DNA from: Actinomortierella ambigua
Lineage: Eukaryota; Mortierellomycota; Mortierellomycetes; Mortierellales; Mortierellaceae
Assembly: GCA_016098155.1 (NCBI GenBank)
Contig: JAAAJB010000136.1
Location: 8,093-63,618 of the forward strand
Direction: 5' to 3'
DNA: 55,526 bases
Every line of letters begins with the position of its first letter. Position 1 is the stretch's first letter. The position numbers and the translations under genes were made by a program. Of the stretch, positions 23,598 through 35,340 are shown piece after piece. The notes under the pieces are model-generated. The model was not told the origin of the DNA. It ran no database searches and saw only the letters and a list, made by a program, of their open reading frames with translations.

Positions 23598-25613
23598 ATG
23601 TTCAAGGATTACTCGACTGCCCTTCAAGCCCTGGAGACCGATAAGGTATAAAGGCGGGACATGCTGAAAAATTTTTCCATCAAAGATTTTTTTTCGAGCC
23701 TAAGCTAACCTTGGTTCCTTATTCCACCCCTCTCCGCTGTCGCCCTGACCCTCCCTTTCCCCCCCTTGGCCTGGCCCGATCCCGTGTCTCCCCTTGTGTC
23801 TTTCCTCCTGGCGAAACTATGCCGCACCATCCGTCGGTTGACAGCATGATGGTCTCTCTGCTGAGGAGCTGATGGATTCCGTTACCCAAGGTGGTCTCAC
23901 GTACAACGACTTTCTGATCCTGCCTGGCTTCATCAACTTCTCTGCCGACAAGGTTGACCTGAGCACCAAGATCACCAAGCGCATCACCCTCCGCACTCCC
24001 TTTGTGTCGTCCCCCATGGACACTGTCACCGAGTCTGAGATGGCAATCGCCATGGCTGTAAGCTTTGCCTTCCTACCGTTTTCCAGTAACATGATATGCT
24101 GCTGCCTTGCATGTAGTTCGTGTGATGACTAAACTCTATTTCGCTCGTGGTTCATTTTCCCTCTGCAACAATATAGCTCTTGGGTGGCATCGGTATCCTG
24201 CACCACAACTGCACACCTGAGGAGCAGGCTGAAATGGTCCGCAAGGTCAAGAAGTATGAGAACGGCTTCATCACCGACCCCGTTTGCTTGACCGAGCAGC
24301 ACACCGTTGGCGACGTCCTTGCCATCAAGGAGAAGTTTGGTTTCTGCGGCATCCCTATCACTGGTATGTTCCATTGTTCTTCCCCCGTTGCCTCTCCCCT
24401 CCCCCCTCCCTTCGCTCCTATTTTTTTTTGTCTTGTCCTCCTGCGAGACCTGTTGTTGTGCTGACCAAGCTGTCTTTCGGGTGAACCCTATCCAATAGAG
24501 AACGGCAAGCTCGGCTCCAAGCTGCTCGGCATTGTCACTGCCCGCGACATCCAGTTTGTCGAAGACTCTGCTACAAAGGTCAAGGATATCATGACCCGCG
24601 ATCTGGTGATTGCCCATGAGGGCGTCACCCTCCAGGAGGCCAACAAGATCCTGTGCGAGTCTAAGAAGGGCAAGCTGCCGGTCGTCAACACCAAGGGCGA
24701 GCTGTGCTCGCTCCTGGCCCGCTCCGATCTTCTCAAGAACCAAAACTTCCCCCTGGCCAGCAAGTCGCCCAAGTCGAAGCAGCTGCTCTGCGGTGCCGCC
24801 ATTGGTACCCGCCCCGACGACAAGGACCGTCTGGCCCTTCTGGTCGCCGCCGGTCTCGACGTTGTCGTCCTGGACTCGTCTCAGGGTAACTCGACCTACC
24901 AGATCGAGATGATCAAGTGGATCAAGGCCACCTTCCCTGATCTCGATGTCATTGCCGGCAACGTCGTTGTCTGGGAGCAGGCCGCTCGCCTGATCGCCGC
25001 CGGTGCCGACGGTCTCCGTGTCGGCATGGGCTCAGGCTCGATCTGCATCACTCAGGAGGTCATGGCCTGCGGTCGTCCCCAAGGCACGGCTGTCTACAAG
25101 GTTGCAAAGTTTGCTGCCGAGTACGGTGTGCCCTGCATTGCCGATGGCGGTATTGGCAACATTGGTCATATTGCCAAGGCCGTTGCTCTGGGTGCCTCGG
25201 GCGTCATGATGGGCGGTCTGTTGGCAGGCACGACCGAGTCGCCTGGCGAGTACTTTTACCTTGATGGCCAGCGCCTGAAGAAGTACCGCGGTATGGGTTC
25301 GCTGGACGCCATGGAGAAGGCTGGTGAGGGCGGCAACGGCTCGACCAAGCGCTACTACTCCGAGTCGGACGCCGTCAAGGTTGCCCAGGGTGTCTCGGGT
25401 TCGGTCGTCGACAAGGGCTCGATCAAGAAGTTTGTCCCTTACCTGTACACGGGTCTGCAGCACTCGCTCCAGGACGTTGGCGTCGCCTCCATCGAGGCTC
25501 TGAAGGACGGCATGCGCGAGGGCACTGTTCGCTTTGAGCGCCGCACCGCGGCTGCCCAGGCTGAGGGTGGTGTTCACTCCCTCCACAGCTACACCAAGCG
25601 CCTGTTCTCTTAA
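23598..25613 (+). CDS. IMD: Inosine-5'-monophosphate dehydrogenase
   Basis: Four exons: 23598-23645, 23845-24057, 24177-24363, 24499-25613; 520 aa, normal for fungal IMPDH. It oxidises IMP to XMP with NAD+, the committed step of GTP synthesis, in the cytosol. The protein starts [16 protein letters not shown]. The TIM barrel opens with [14 protein letters not shown], the CBS pair follows (e.g. [18 protein letters not shown]), and the catalytic loop is intact ([17 protein letters not shown] with active Cys). The phosphate-binding GGIGN and the flap ([11 protein letters not shown]) are present, and the protein ends KRLFS. Codon use is strongly C-ending compared with its neighbours, as expected for high expression. 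Complete, no anomalies. Confidence 0.97.
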
Positions 25614-26845
25614 AGTTTTTATTGCTAGACTTGCCATCTCCCGCGCTTATCTCCTAACCATCACATCCATATTCACACACACACACACACACCTCCCTCT
25701 TTCGCCTTAGCATTTCCCTTCTGCATCTCCCTGTAATATAGTCTCTGGCTTTTCTCTTGTCAACCCCCACTGGAAACGTTTCGTTTTTTACAACTGAGCA
25801 AGGCTCCAATGATGTGGGTGCTTTAGCGGTGTTCATCCTGAGGAATATCGACGATGTTCGGTGATGTAAGGAGCTGTAGCGTTTAAATTGTGTTGTAACA
25901 ATGCAACAACAGGCTGCAGGTATGACAAGTCCGTCCTCTCTTGGTTTTTATGCTCGTCATCTATTTTTACACGCGTGACAAAGAAAAATATGTGGAAAAA
26001 AGTTACCGCAAAATGCTCAATAGTCTACCATGCTCTTTTGCAGCTCCAACTGCTGAGATGGACTTTCCCAAACTGAGAGCCAAACTTACGAGTTTACGTG
26101 TTAAGAAGACAAACCAAACATTGCTCATCCACAAGGGATACTCATTGGTGACGAGCATCACTTCTTGGTCCATGGCCACCCATACCCTGATCTCTCCAGT
26201 TGTGCTGCAGGGGCGGGGGTGAGGTTGGGGGAAGGAAGAATGAAAGTGTAGCCATGGGAGGAAGATGAAACAGACTGATAGGAGTTATTCCGACTTTCTT
26301 TCGCGCACTGATGAACTGGCCATTGGGTGTCGTAACCCTTGAGAGTGGACATCGATCACTGCCACATTGTTCTCATTCAAAGCTCTTATCTTGTGAGCAC
26401 GATTGGCTTGACCTGTGTTATGTTGGTCTCAACCCAAGTTGAACGCCACCATGGTCAAAGAGATTGATGAAGGAAATTGTATGGGGGAGATGACACCACG
26501 ACAAACAGCCTCGAAAGCACTGGCACCCATTCGTGGAAAGGAGGCACGTCCACTCGCCCCTTGTGTAAAAGACAGAGGTGAAATGGGTAGGCAGGAGGAA
26601 AAAATTGAGGAAGGTCGGAGAGGAAAATGAAGAGAGCTAATAGAGGTTATTTACCGAGGACCATTCTTTTTGTTCCAAGAGAACCTAAAATGAAAATACC
26701 TGTTGGTCATGCTTGCTTACGGTTGGTAGAAGCTAACTGTATAAAAGACCTGCACCTGCTACACAGGTTTTCTCTTTGTTCAATTACCCCCTTCCATACC
26801 AACACCCTGACCTTTTCCCTAAAATCCCCTTCCTTCTCTCCCATC
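25614..26845. other. 1.2-kb intergenic region
   Basis: 3' flank of IMPDH, with a CA run near 25674-25690, and the promoter of the first KRE9-like gene. No supported gene. Confidence 0.5.
26740..26747 (+). promoter_or_regulatory. TATA box of first KRE9-like gene
   Basis: tataaaag, 106 bp upstream of the ATG at 26846, followed by a pyrimidine-rich leader. Confidence 0.6.
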
Positions 26846-27451
26846 ATGAAGACCTTCACATTCGCCGCTGCAACTATTGCTGTCCTCGCCACCTCAGCTT
26901 CTGCCGCCATTGAGGACCTGGACCCAACGGTCCGGGAGAATGTTCTAAAGGGCCGTATCGCCTTCGAACTGCCCGGGAGTACTACCGTATGGGATGCTGG
27001 CAAGACCCATACTGCCACATGGACCTATGGCTGCATGAACCCGAACGACACGAGCAAAGAGTTCCCCATTGCCCTGTACCATGGTCTTGGCGGCACCGAC
27101 CAGAAACTTGTTCCCAACATTACCAACGTCGGTATGCTCACGTGCGTCAAAGAAAATGGAAAGGCGGCCGTTACCCTCCCCGCCAACTTGGTTACCTCGG
27201 ACAAGTATGCGATCTGGGTCGGAACCACGCCTCAGTCGTTCTCGGTGCCATTCACCATCAAGGGCATTGACCCCCCCAAGACCTCCACCCCTGTCTCGCA
27301 GCCCTCTGTTGCTCCCAGCCCCAGCGCTAGCGATGCCACTGCTGCTCCTCAGACCACCACCGAGAAGCCTCCATCGGCTGCTGGTTCGCTCCAGATTGCC
27401 ACCTCGCTGGTCGCTGGTCTTGCCGTTGCCGTCGGTGCTCTCATGGCCTAA
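26846..27451 (+). CDS. Secreted KRE9/KNH1-like GPI-anchored wall protein, copy 1
   Basis: Single exon, 201 aa; ATG chosen because it begins a clear signal peptide (MKTFTFAAATIAVLATSASA). Residues ~30-135 fit the KRE9/KNH1-like N-terminal beta-sandwich: IAFELPGSTTVWDAGKTHTATW, four Cys in total (two in the domain, CMNP and LTCV), YAIWVGTTPQSFSVPFTI. Residues ~140-180 are Pro/Ser/Thr-rich and the C-terminus is hydrophobic (IATSLVAGLAVAVGALMA) after a small-residue site, as for GPI attachment. Proteins of this family sit at the fungal wall and plasma membrane; KRE9 itself is tied to beta-1,6-glucan, but the function of this relative is unknown. A similar gene follows 2 kb downstream on the same strand. 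Confidence 0.85.
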   Translation: MKTFTFAAATIAVLATSASAAIEDLDPTVRENVLKGRIAFELPGSTTVWDAGKTHTATWTYGCMNPNDTSKEFPIALYHGLGGTDQKLVPNITNVGMLTCVKENGKAAVTLPANLVTSDKYAIWVGTTPQSFSVPFTIKGIDPPKTSTPVSQPSVAPSPSASDATAAPQTTTEKPPSAAGSLQIATSLVAGLAVAVGALMA

Positions 27452-29461
27452 GTGCTCGTCTTCTCTCCCTCCTCTTCCTTTCCGTCCCACTCACCCGCTC
27501 ATGATTTAATAAACTCCTCTCGACCCCCCAAAAGGCGAATAACGTACTGCCTCTCTCCCAGTGGCATTGTCAATGAGAAAGTTTGCGATCTATCTGTACC
27601 AAGACTAGCCCATGAGCTCCTTACCGGGTAATCCACGCGAATGAGAAGGAGTTAGAGGTGGCCATCAGCTAATATGTTGACCGTTGTCTTCTGTCCTTGT
27701 AACCAATGAGGATAGCGAGTGAATGTGTGTGCATAGAGAGCTGCTACTGCATCTCGGGTCCTGCAGTTCATTTTGAGAGCCCATTTTCAATTTGTCCTCA
27801 ACCATCATCACGAACCATATCATTCCCTCTCGCACCTCTATCCTCTCCAGGGTTCCAGTTGCGTCGACGGCGAAGTGTGTTTCTTTCATGTAGCAGCGAG
27901 TCCAATTGAGGGAAGAGAGAGTGAGGCGGGGGCGGTGTTGTCTTCCTCTGGTATCGTAGCAGGGGTAAAGAGGAGTACCCCGTGTACAAGTTTGTGGATA
28001 CGAATAGCCTTTTTTTTTTTTTTGGATCGTCGTTGGTTTTGAAACGTCCTTGACCCCCCTATTAAGCCCCAATGATGCCATACTAAAGTGAGGTTGTGCC
28101 ACGAAAACCTGTGCATCAAACCTCCAAGCCTTTTCGTGTCATTAGAGGCTCCAATGCTGCAAGATTCCATCCCAATAAGCCGAAAGTTTGTCTCTTTGAT
28201 TCAGCCTCCGTGAGATGAGGAAAGATGTATTTTTGATGTCACCTCTCTCCTTTTGATTTTTCTCAAGCCTCCAAAAGTGCGAAACACCGCGAAACGAGGT
28301 TTGTGTGTACTTTGTTCCGAAACATGCAACGTAAAAAAAGGTACACGCGCGACATTTTTTTATTTTCATTTCCAGCAGAGCAAGGAGATTTGTCTGCATT
28401 TTTCAATAGGGCAAGTACGAGGATCATATTCAATCTCATCAGCAAGGAGCTGCTGCTTAGGTAGCCACATGTGGTGCGAGGGAGCGGGGTACCTTGTCCA
28501 GAGCTTCACTTGTTCTGCGAGCTCTGCTGCTATAGAGGTAAGTGCTGCATCTTGCAGTATGTACAGTAGTCTTCTTGGCATTGTACTGCGTAAGCGTAAT
28601 GCGAACTCCACATGTTGTGGTCCTGTTTTTCTTTTTTAGTTTGGTTTGGTTTGGTTTGGTGCAGGGGCAAGGGGAAAGCAAACACTGGAGTAGTGTCGTA
28701 GCGGAGACTGGACAGGTGTCGACTCATTCTTCAGAACGAGCAGTGGAGGAATTCCTCTCGCTCGGCATTATTTGTTCGCAACTCTCCTTCGTGTTATGGT
28801 CCAGTACAAAGATCACTCTCTACTGCTGTTCTCGGGAGAACCCTCGATTGTGCACGTAGTCTAACAGCTGAGTGACAATTGTGTGCAAGCGAAAAGATAA
28901 TTTTAGGATGAAAGAAAGCGCAGGCTGTTTGTGCGACAGTGAGAGAGATAGCATGTCCTCCTGTTGCTGTCGTCAGGGGAAGGACGGATCGAGTCCGCGC
29001 CACCATTGTCGTCATTGTTCCTGCTGGCTAACTGCCTGTTGGTGGAAGTGGACAATCTCTACTCCGAGGGTAGGAAGAAGATCAAAGAAGTGAGATGAGG
29101 GCTATGTGGTAGAATACTGTATTCTTCCACACCAACACAACGGATAAGGACTCAGTCACTCCGTTACTCAGCCCAGCTCACTCACACCTACCGTGCTGCA
29201 TACTCGACAGGTAGTCTCTGGAAGTGAATATGTATGTACCATGAGAGGGCATGTGTGTGTTCCTTGGGTTGTGAGGGTGAGCATATATAAAGAGCAGGAA
29301 ACTGGCGCAGGGCCGGAGAGCCAAATCCTCACTTTCCTTCTCGCTTTTCTCTGCTCTCATCCCATATTCAACACCCACTGCCTGCACATAAATACCCGCC
29401 TCCCTCCTCCCTACCTCTTTTCTTCAGTCCCATCACAAACTCCCCACACTCTCATTCAACC
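27452..29461. other. 2-kb spacer between the two KRE9-like genes
   Basis: No supported gene. A minus-strand frame around 28366-28611 looks faintly protein-like but has no recognisable domain or splice context. Poly-T run near 28009-28024 and a TTTGG repeat near 28640-28660. Confidence 0.45.
29284..29292 (+). promoter_or_regulatory. TATA box of second KRE9-like gene
   Basis: tatataaag, about 178 bp upstream of the ATG at 29462. Confidence 0.6.
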
Positions 29462-30091
29462 ATGAAGAACATCATCGTCGCCACCGCCGCCGTCGCCGCT
29501 TTCTCTGTTGCTGTCTCTGCTCAGGCAAAGTCACCTCTGCCAAAGACTCCAACATCATCTGCACCTGCAGCTACACCTACTACCCCTGCGGCCACTTCGA
29601 TTTACTTCACTCTGCCCATCGAAGCCACTGAGTGGAAGACGGGCCAGAACGAGGTCAAGTGGAACAGCACCTGTACCTTTGCCCCAAACGCCACCTTCCC
29701 CATCCAACTCTTCGAGCTGCTCCCTGGAGCCCAGTACCAGACTGCCGTCCCCGGCGTTGGTCCCATCGGCAACTGGACCTGTACGGCTCTTGCCAAGAAC
29801 AAAGAAGCCAGCACCAACGTCATCGTCCCCGCAACCGTTCGCACCGGCAAATACTCTATCTTTGTCAATACCGACGGCGTCTCAGCGGACAAGCAGTCTT
29901 TCTCCGCCACCTTTTCTATCTTGGGTGCCAACCCTGTCACATCCAGCACCCGTCCTGCTACCTCGACCTCGACCCCTTCCAAGACTGCAACCCTGCCCAC
30001 GCCTTCCCAGACCGGCGCTGCTAGCTCCGTCAAGGCTGGCTCGGCCATGGCCCTGGCGGTCATTGCAGCCATCGGCTCCCTTGTCCTTTAA
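29462..30091 (+). CDS. Secreted KRE9/KNH1-like GPI-anchored wall protein, copy 2
   Basis: Single exon, 209 aa. Signal peptide MKNIIVATAAVAAFSVAVSA, a short Pro/Thr/Ser linker, then the same beta-sandwich type as the upstream gene (IYFTLPIEATEWKTGQNEVKW ending SFSATFSI), with two Cys and several N-glycosylation sites (NST, NAT, NWT). A Ser/Thr/Pro stalk and a hydrophobic tail (AMALAVIAAIGSLVL) suggest GPI anchoring. Sequence divergence from copy 1 is high outside the domain, so any duplication is old. The order TATA, TC-rich leader, ATG is the same in both genes. Confidence 0.85.
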   Translation: MKNIIVATAAVAAFSVAVSAQAKSPLPKTPTSSAPAATPTTPAATSIYFTLPIEATEWKTGQNEVKWNSTCTFAPNATFPIQLFELLPGAQYQTAVPGVGPIGNWTCTALAKNKEASTNVIVPATVRTGKYSIFVNTDGVSADKQSFSATFSILGANPVTSSTRPATSTSTPSKTATLPTPSQTGAASSVKAGSAMALAVIAAIGSLVL

Positions 30092-31574
30092 TTAAGAGCT
30101 GGACGATACGACAATAACATCTTGCATCTAAAAACCATCCCATCACACGTTGGAGTCACTCACCCCTCCTCTCCATCCCAACGGGAAGATAAACATACCC
30201 TCCCTCCCCGCCTCATTGCCACAAAAAACCTAATGCTGTGCCATTAATAAACCGTTGTACGACACAAGAAACTGAGCGTTTTTTTGTTTGTTTTGTTTTG
30301 TGGTCGATTGCTCTCTTCTGGACAACGAGAGAGCGAGGAACGTTGCGAGGTATGCTGCTAGTGGCAGAGGAAGAGTACAGTACGTATTGTTTTCAGTTGA
30401 AGAAAGGGGGGGGGAGGGTCGCAGTTGGAGACAGACGAGACATTGATTATTCCAAGTGATGCAAAACATGGCTCCCTCTTTCTATTCCTGCAGAGAATGG
30501 GGGGAGAAGGGGTGCAGGGCACTGACAGCCAGCAGTACTGCAGGCAAATGTTTGACCAATGGTTTCGATGCCCCCATCGAAAGTATTGCACAATGGAAAA
30601 GAAAGAAGGCGGGAATGTGTAACTCCCGTGCAGAAATTGCCGGGGGCCTACCTTATTTTTAAAAGAATACATTCCAGTCATCGTTTCTTCACCAAGGATG
30701 AGTATGCGTGGTGAAGTTGGTGGTAGATAGGTGTGGTCAGGCCTCCCCCTAAATGACGACCCAACATTTTTTGTCTAGGTTGGAACGATGGTATGTTACC
30801 CTAGTATGACGAGATAACGTCGTCTGTATACGTTGAGGGTATGGTCCTACGACTATAGAAAGGTCATCGATAGTTAGACCATGAGAACTCTCTAGCTACT
30901 TCTAAGCTTCGTTTTGCGATCTACATAGCTCCATGCTCATTGTTCAGCAGCTCTGTTTTCGTTTCTATCGCAAATCCCAGGTAGACTAAAACCCAAATGG
31001 ACAAGAAATGAAGGGGGCTGTTAAGCGGAGAGAGAGGTGAGATGGCGGGAGAGGAAAAGACCGTGAGAATCGCCGGAAAACACGCCGTCTTTCTCACATT
31101 CGGACAAACTCATGGTTAATTCGATACGATGTCGTGTCCTAATTGGGCCAGTAACATCCATCTCCATGGTTCAGAGTCCTCCCAACTTCCTTTTTGAGTT
31201 TCGACTCGCCCAACAGCAGCAGGAGATGACAGATATTGGGAGAACAACATGGCCACAGGAGACGAAGAGACAGGTGAGCTGTGCCACTTCCCCTCTCTTT
31301 CAAACAAAAGAAAACAATATGTTGTGGATTCCAGACAATGCCCAAGGGGGCACATTCACCCTCCAATACAGCGACATCGTTTGTGCCCTGTTCACAAAAG
31401 CAAACACTTCAAATATGGGAAATCAAGGATCTAGGATCATGTGCCACCTATTCGCTTGGACCTGACACAGATGTAAAGGAACATTCTTTGACAGGGCTTG
31501 CCCAGGGTTAAACTGCAGAACCGTTCCAGAAAAATGAAAGACAAATATGTGAATGGTGTTTAAGTACTTGCTTT
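30092..31574. other. 1.5-kb intergenic region
   Basis: 3' flanks of a KRE9-like gene and of RCCD1, which converge here. Only short unrelated frames; nothing supported. Confidence 0.5.
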
Positions 31575-33864
31575 TCACCAAACAAACGTCGTCCAACGCC
31601 CACAGCAAAGGTTCTCCCAGACTCGGTCCGAGGGAACGCGCTGGAAGAAGAATGAACCAGGTGACAGAGGAGGTGAAGAGGTACAAGGCAAAGACATAGA
31701 CGAACTAGAAGAACTGGAAGATACTTGAATGGTATGTCTTGCATCATCTACTCCTCTGAGCTGGCCATACTTGTTCCAGCCGCAGGTGTAGAGATGACCT
31801 TGATCTAGATCACAGACCAGCACCACATTGAAATCCACGATGGCACGTAATCGGGTTGAAAATAGCGTTCGAGGGAAGGGGGGGAGAGAGAGAAGATGGC
31901 GATTTTAGTAGGGGTGTGTTGGAATGGGCGATAGAACATTCGAAACAAAAAAAATTTCCCGAGATTTGACAGAAAGTATAGAAGGTCCAGCTCATGTTTT
32001 GTTTTGATGACAGTGAGGGAGAGAGAGTGAGTGAGAGAGAGCCATTTTAGGGACGACGTAAATCTTTTACCATCGAGTACGGCGGAGTGGGCATTACCAC
32101 AAGCAATCTTGACAATATTGATGTCGATCGGCTCGGACGTCGACCTTTCCAGATTGTAAAAGTCGACCAGCTGTGGCAGGGCAGTGTTCACTTGATCGGT
32201 TCTGGCACCGTTGCTATACTGATTATTGTTGGTGATGGCGGTAGGCTGCTGCTGATGGGCCGGCGGCAGTGTAGTGTCACCACCAGTGCCAATGCCAAGC
32301 TGGCCATAGTTGTTCAGCCCAAAGGCGTAGACATCACCGATATCTATTATTATTTTCGAGCAAACACGAGCGTCAAAAGAGTTATCCTTTGAAAAGAGTC
32401 TATGGAAATCCAGGAAGCCATCATCGATTAGGGTAGCGGAGGAGGGAATAAGGGGGGAAGGGCAGGGCCAGCAGGGGGAAGGAAGGGGGAGAAGGAGAAA
32501 CAGCAGCAGGACATTGGCCAAGGGGTTGACAATCGCAGAATTCTGTGAAAGTTTCCATGCAGGATTGTTCTGCGTACTTGCTCCAAAAAAAATGGGAGCA
32601 GGCACATGAAAAAACTACCACCAAACAAACAAATAAGAAAACATTTTACCTGATAGGGCCAAACTATGAGTTGCTCCACAGGCTGCATCGACAACGCGTA
32701 GGCCTTCTAGAGCCTCGATCGGCGTCGGATGGACAACGTCCGCCTGGACAGTGCCATGTCCAAGCTGACCAAACCGCCCCGATCCCCAGCTGAACAGCCG
32801 CCCATCGCATGCCAGGGCCAGAAAATGAGCCTCGCCTGCCCATACCTTTTCAAAACAAACTTCTTCATCCTCAACGTTGTCCCTCGCCCGCAGCTGGACT
32901 GGTTGTGGAAGGGCCATCGAGTCATCGTTAGCTTCTTTGGTTGAAGAGAGGGTGGGGGAGCACGACCATGACCAGAGTCGACCTGCGTCATCAACCGCGA
33001 CAATGGTATTATGGCCCGCCATACCGGCACAGGCTACGTCTTTGACATTTGTGAGCAAGACTACTACGCAGGTAGAGGGAGTGGTGGTGGCAGTAGGAGA
33101 AGGGGATGTGGTAGTACAAGTGCATGGTGGAGTTGGGCGGCGGTGGGCGGCGTCGGCATGCAGTGAAGGACAGACAAGATTTTTTCGAACAATCCTGATG
33201 GCTCCATCGATGGATAGATAACCGATCCAGGTTTCGAATCCAAAAAACTTTTTAAATGCTGGAGGTTGTGGCCATAGTTGAGATATGTCATTCAATAAAC
33301 AATGCTCAGCAGGGCTTGGCAGACCATGAAGACGCAAAGTGCCGTCCGTCCGTTCTAATTCAGGGGGGAAGGGGTGGAAGGGGAAGGACAGGTGGACAGG
33401 GAGAGACGTTTGTTCTAGGTCAATTACCGTCGCACTGAATCAAAAATGGGCATTCGGCTCCTTTCTCCTCCAGAAGAAGGCACAGACAGAGGGGTGACAA
33501 AAAAAAAATAGAACGACAACCGGAGAGTGAGCGGATTTCATTTTCAAGATGGAAGGTGTGAATGGAAGACACGAGGCTCGTTTGCTTTTACACACCCTCA
33601 TTCGCGGCTAAATCATGTCCCTTTTTGTTTAAGTTGTCTTGCTTTGAATGCTCTTCTGAGCCAACAAGTTGGTTACATACGAAGTAGTGTTGACATCCAC
33701 CCGGCCCACAATACGTGCTGGGCATTATGAGCAGCTACAGGCTGGACCCTGTTCCCAGGAAGGGAGATGGATGTGAATCCAAAGGCTTCGACTTGATTGT
33801 CCTCTCTGGCCACACTAGAGGGAGCAGGTGCAGCAAGAACAGCAGCAGTTGGATCCGAAGGCAT
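31575..33864 (-). CDS. RCCD1: RCC1-repeat protein, RCCD1 family
   Basis: Four exons: 33864-33681, 33354-32650, 32343-32071, 31804-31575; 463 aa. The ATG is the only one in the first-exon frame. RCC1-type beta-propeller blades are evident: LFSWGSGRFGQLGHGT, VDAACGATHSLALS, DVYAFGLNNYGQLGIGT, IACGNAHSAVLD, GHLYTCGWNKYGQLR. The N-terminus (VEAFGFTSISLPGN...HVLWAGWMSTLL) and the final blade closing on CGRWTTFVW fit animal RCCD1, which partners the JmjC protein KDM8/JMJD5 in chromatin and spindle control. Partner and role here are inferred. A Ser-rich insert lies in the last exon. Plain RCC1 or another RCC1-superfamily member is the alternative. Confidence 0.8.
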
Positions 33865-35340
33865 CTTATCAGTTGATGGGCAGCAGGGGGAGGAGGAAGA
33901 GGAAGAAGAGGCGGAAGAGGAGGAAGAGGAGGAAGGGTCCTTTGATGCGAGTGTTTGTTCGTGTGATTTGTAGATTGTTGTTGTTTCTGGAGATAGAATG
34001 AAAGGCCATCGACAGTGCAGAGAGGGTAGGGTGTGCGACAATCAGTTGGACTAAAAAAGAAAACGTGGAGTGGATGGATAGAAGTCCAAGAAGGCGTTGC
34101 TCTCACAGGTACAGTACATCTGTTCTGTCGGAGCAAAAAAAAAAAAGAGAGAATGAGGGGTGTGTGTGTTTTGGCAGGGGTAGGTGGGAGATACAGAGAG
34201 AGAGAGAGAGGGAGAAAAGGGTTCGTGGACTGACAACATACAGCAAGTGGAGTGGGGGGGGGGAGGAGGAGGATGTATGTATGTATGTAAGAGAGAATGC
34301 TGCTGCTGCTGGATGTTCTGTAGAAAGCTCTATGGATCGAAGCCCGAGAAGGGTCACCCAGCGGCAGCACCACACCCAAACACGACATGACGATGCACAG
34401 CAACAAAGAACTCACACAACCCTGCTGCTACTACCGCTGTTGTACAGGCAACATGCACCCTCTTTCTCGTCTCTCTCCTCCCCTCTCTTCAGTTCTCTCA
34501 GTCTTTATCTCTCTGTCTCTACGAGAATGGAAAGGAAGAAGGGGGGGGGGGGGAAGGGAAAAAAAGGAGGGGGTTGGGTGGGGGATAAGGGGGTGGGGCG
34601 CCCAAACAACCACAAACANNNNNNNNNNTTTTCCACACACACACGCACACACATACACACATACTCTCTCTCTCTCTTTCTATCGTTCTTTCCGTCCTTC
34701 TTTTTTTTCCCTTCTCTCTTTTCCGTCGTTGGTCATTTGGAAGAGAGAAAGATAGAAAGAGGGGTGAGGTGAGTGATGGATTGTGATGAACAGGCTATAT
34801 ATATATCATGTCTCCTCGCTAGTTCCCCCTCCTCCACTTCAACCCCTCTCGCCCCACCCAACTTTTCTACCCACAAGCGGCAGAAGCGATTCACTCAGCC
34901 AGTCGCTCAAATCAGTCTCTCTCCCTTCTTTTGTCTCTTTCTTTTATATGTGGGCATATACACTTTTCCATCGAATCTCTCCATTCCATTTCGGATTTTC
35001 TCTTCATTCTTTCTAGACCCACACCTTTTGGGCATCATCACCTGAACCTTGAAACATCCCTTTAAAAAGAACGCCCTCTCCCCTCTTCTTCCTTCTCCTT
35101 ACTCCTCACTCTTCTTCGCTCTATCCCATTCTTACCTTCTTTTTTCTTTTCTTTCATCCACATACCCCTCCCTCCTCTCTCTTTCATTCTTTTCCTCTTC
35201 CCCACACATCCTTTCCTTCCTTTTACAAACACAGACAGACACACACTCAACATAGCACCTTTAAGCACACATACACATTCATACACACATACCCCTTCCC
35301 ATCTCCTCTCCCCATATCTCACATCACATATCCTTTCACT
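33865..35340. other. Divergent RCCD1-calcipressin intergenic region with gap
   Basis: Low-complexity TC/GA-rich DNA including a CT-rich 5' leader for calcipressin (34790-35340) and runs of G (34250-34262, 34543-34552). It includes the assembly gap. Nothing coding is supported. Confidence 0.5.
34619..34628. other. Assembly gap, 10 N
   Basis: Ten undetermined bases between a G-rich stretch and a CA/TC repeat; the true missing length is unknown. Confidence 0.99.

Noticed and set aside
28366..28611. 81-codon minus-strand frame in the KRE9-like spacer
   Set aside because: No recognisable domain, no splice context and no neighbour logic; the overlapping frame on the same strand looks equally plausible.
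33428..33434. 7-nt micro-exon in RCCD1 between perfect splice sites
   Set aside because: Including it breaks the frame; joining exon 1 straight to 33354 gives a continuous reading.
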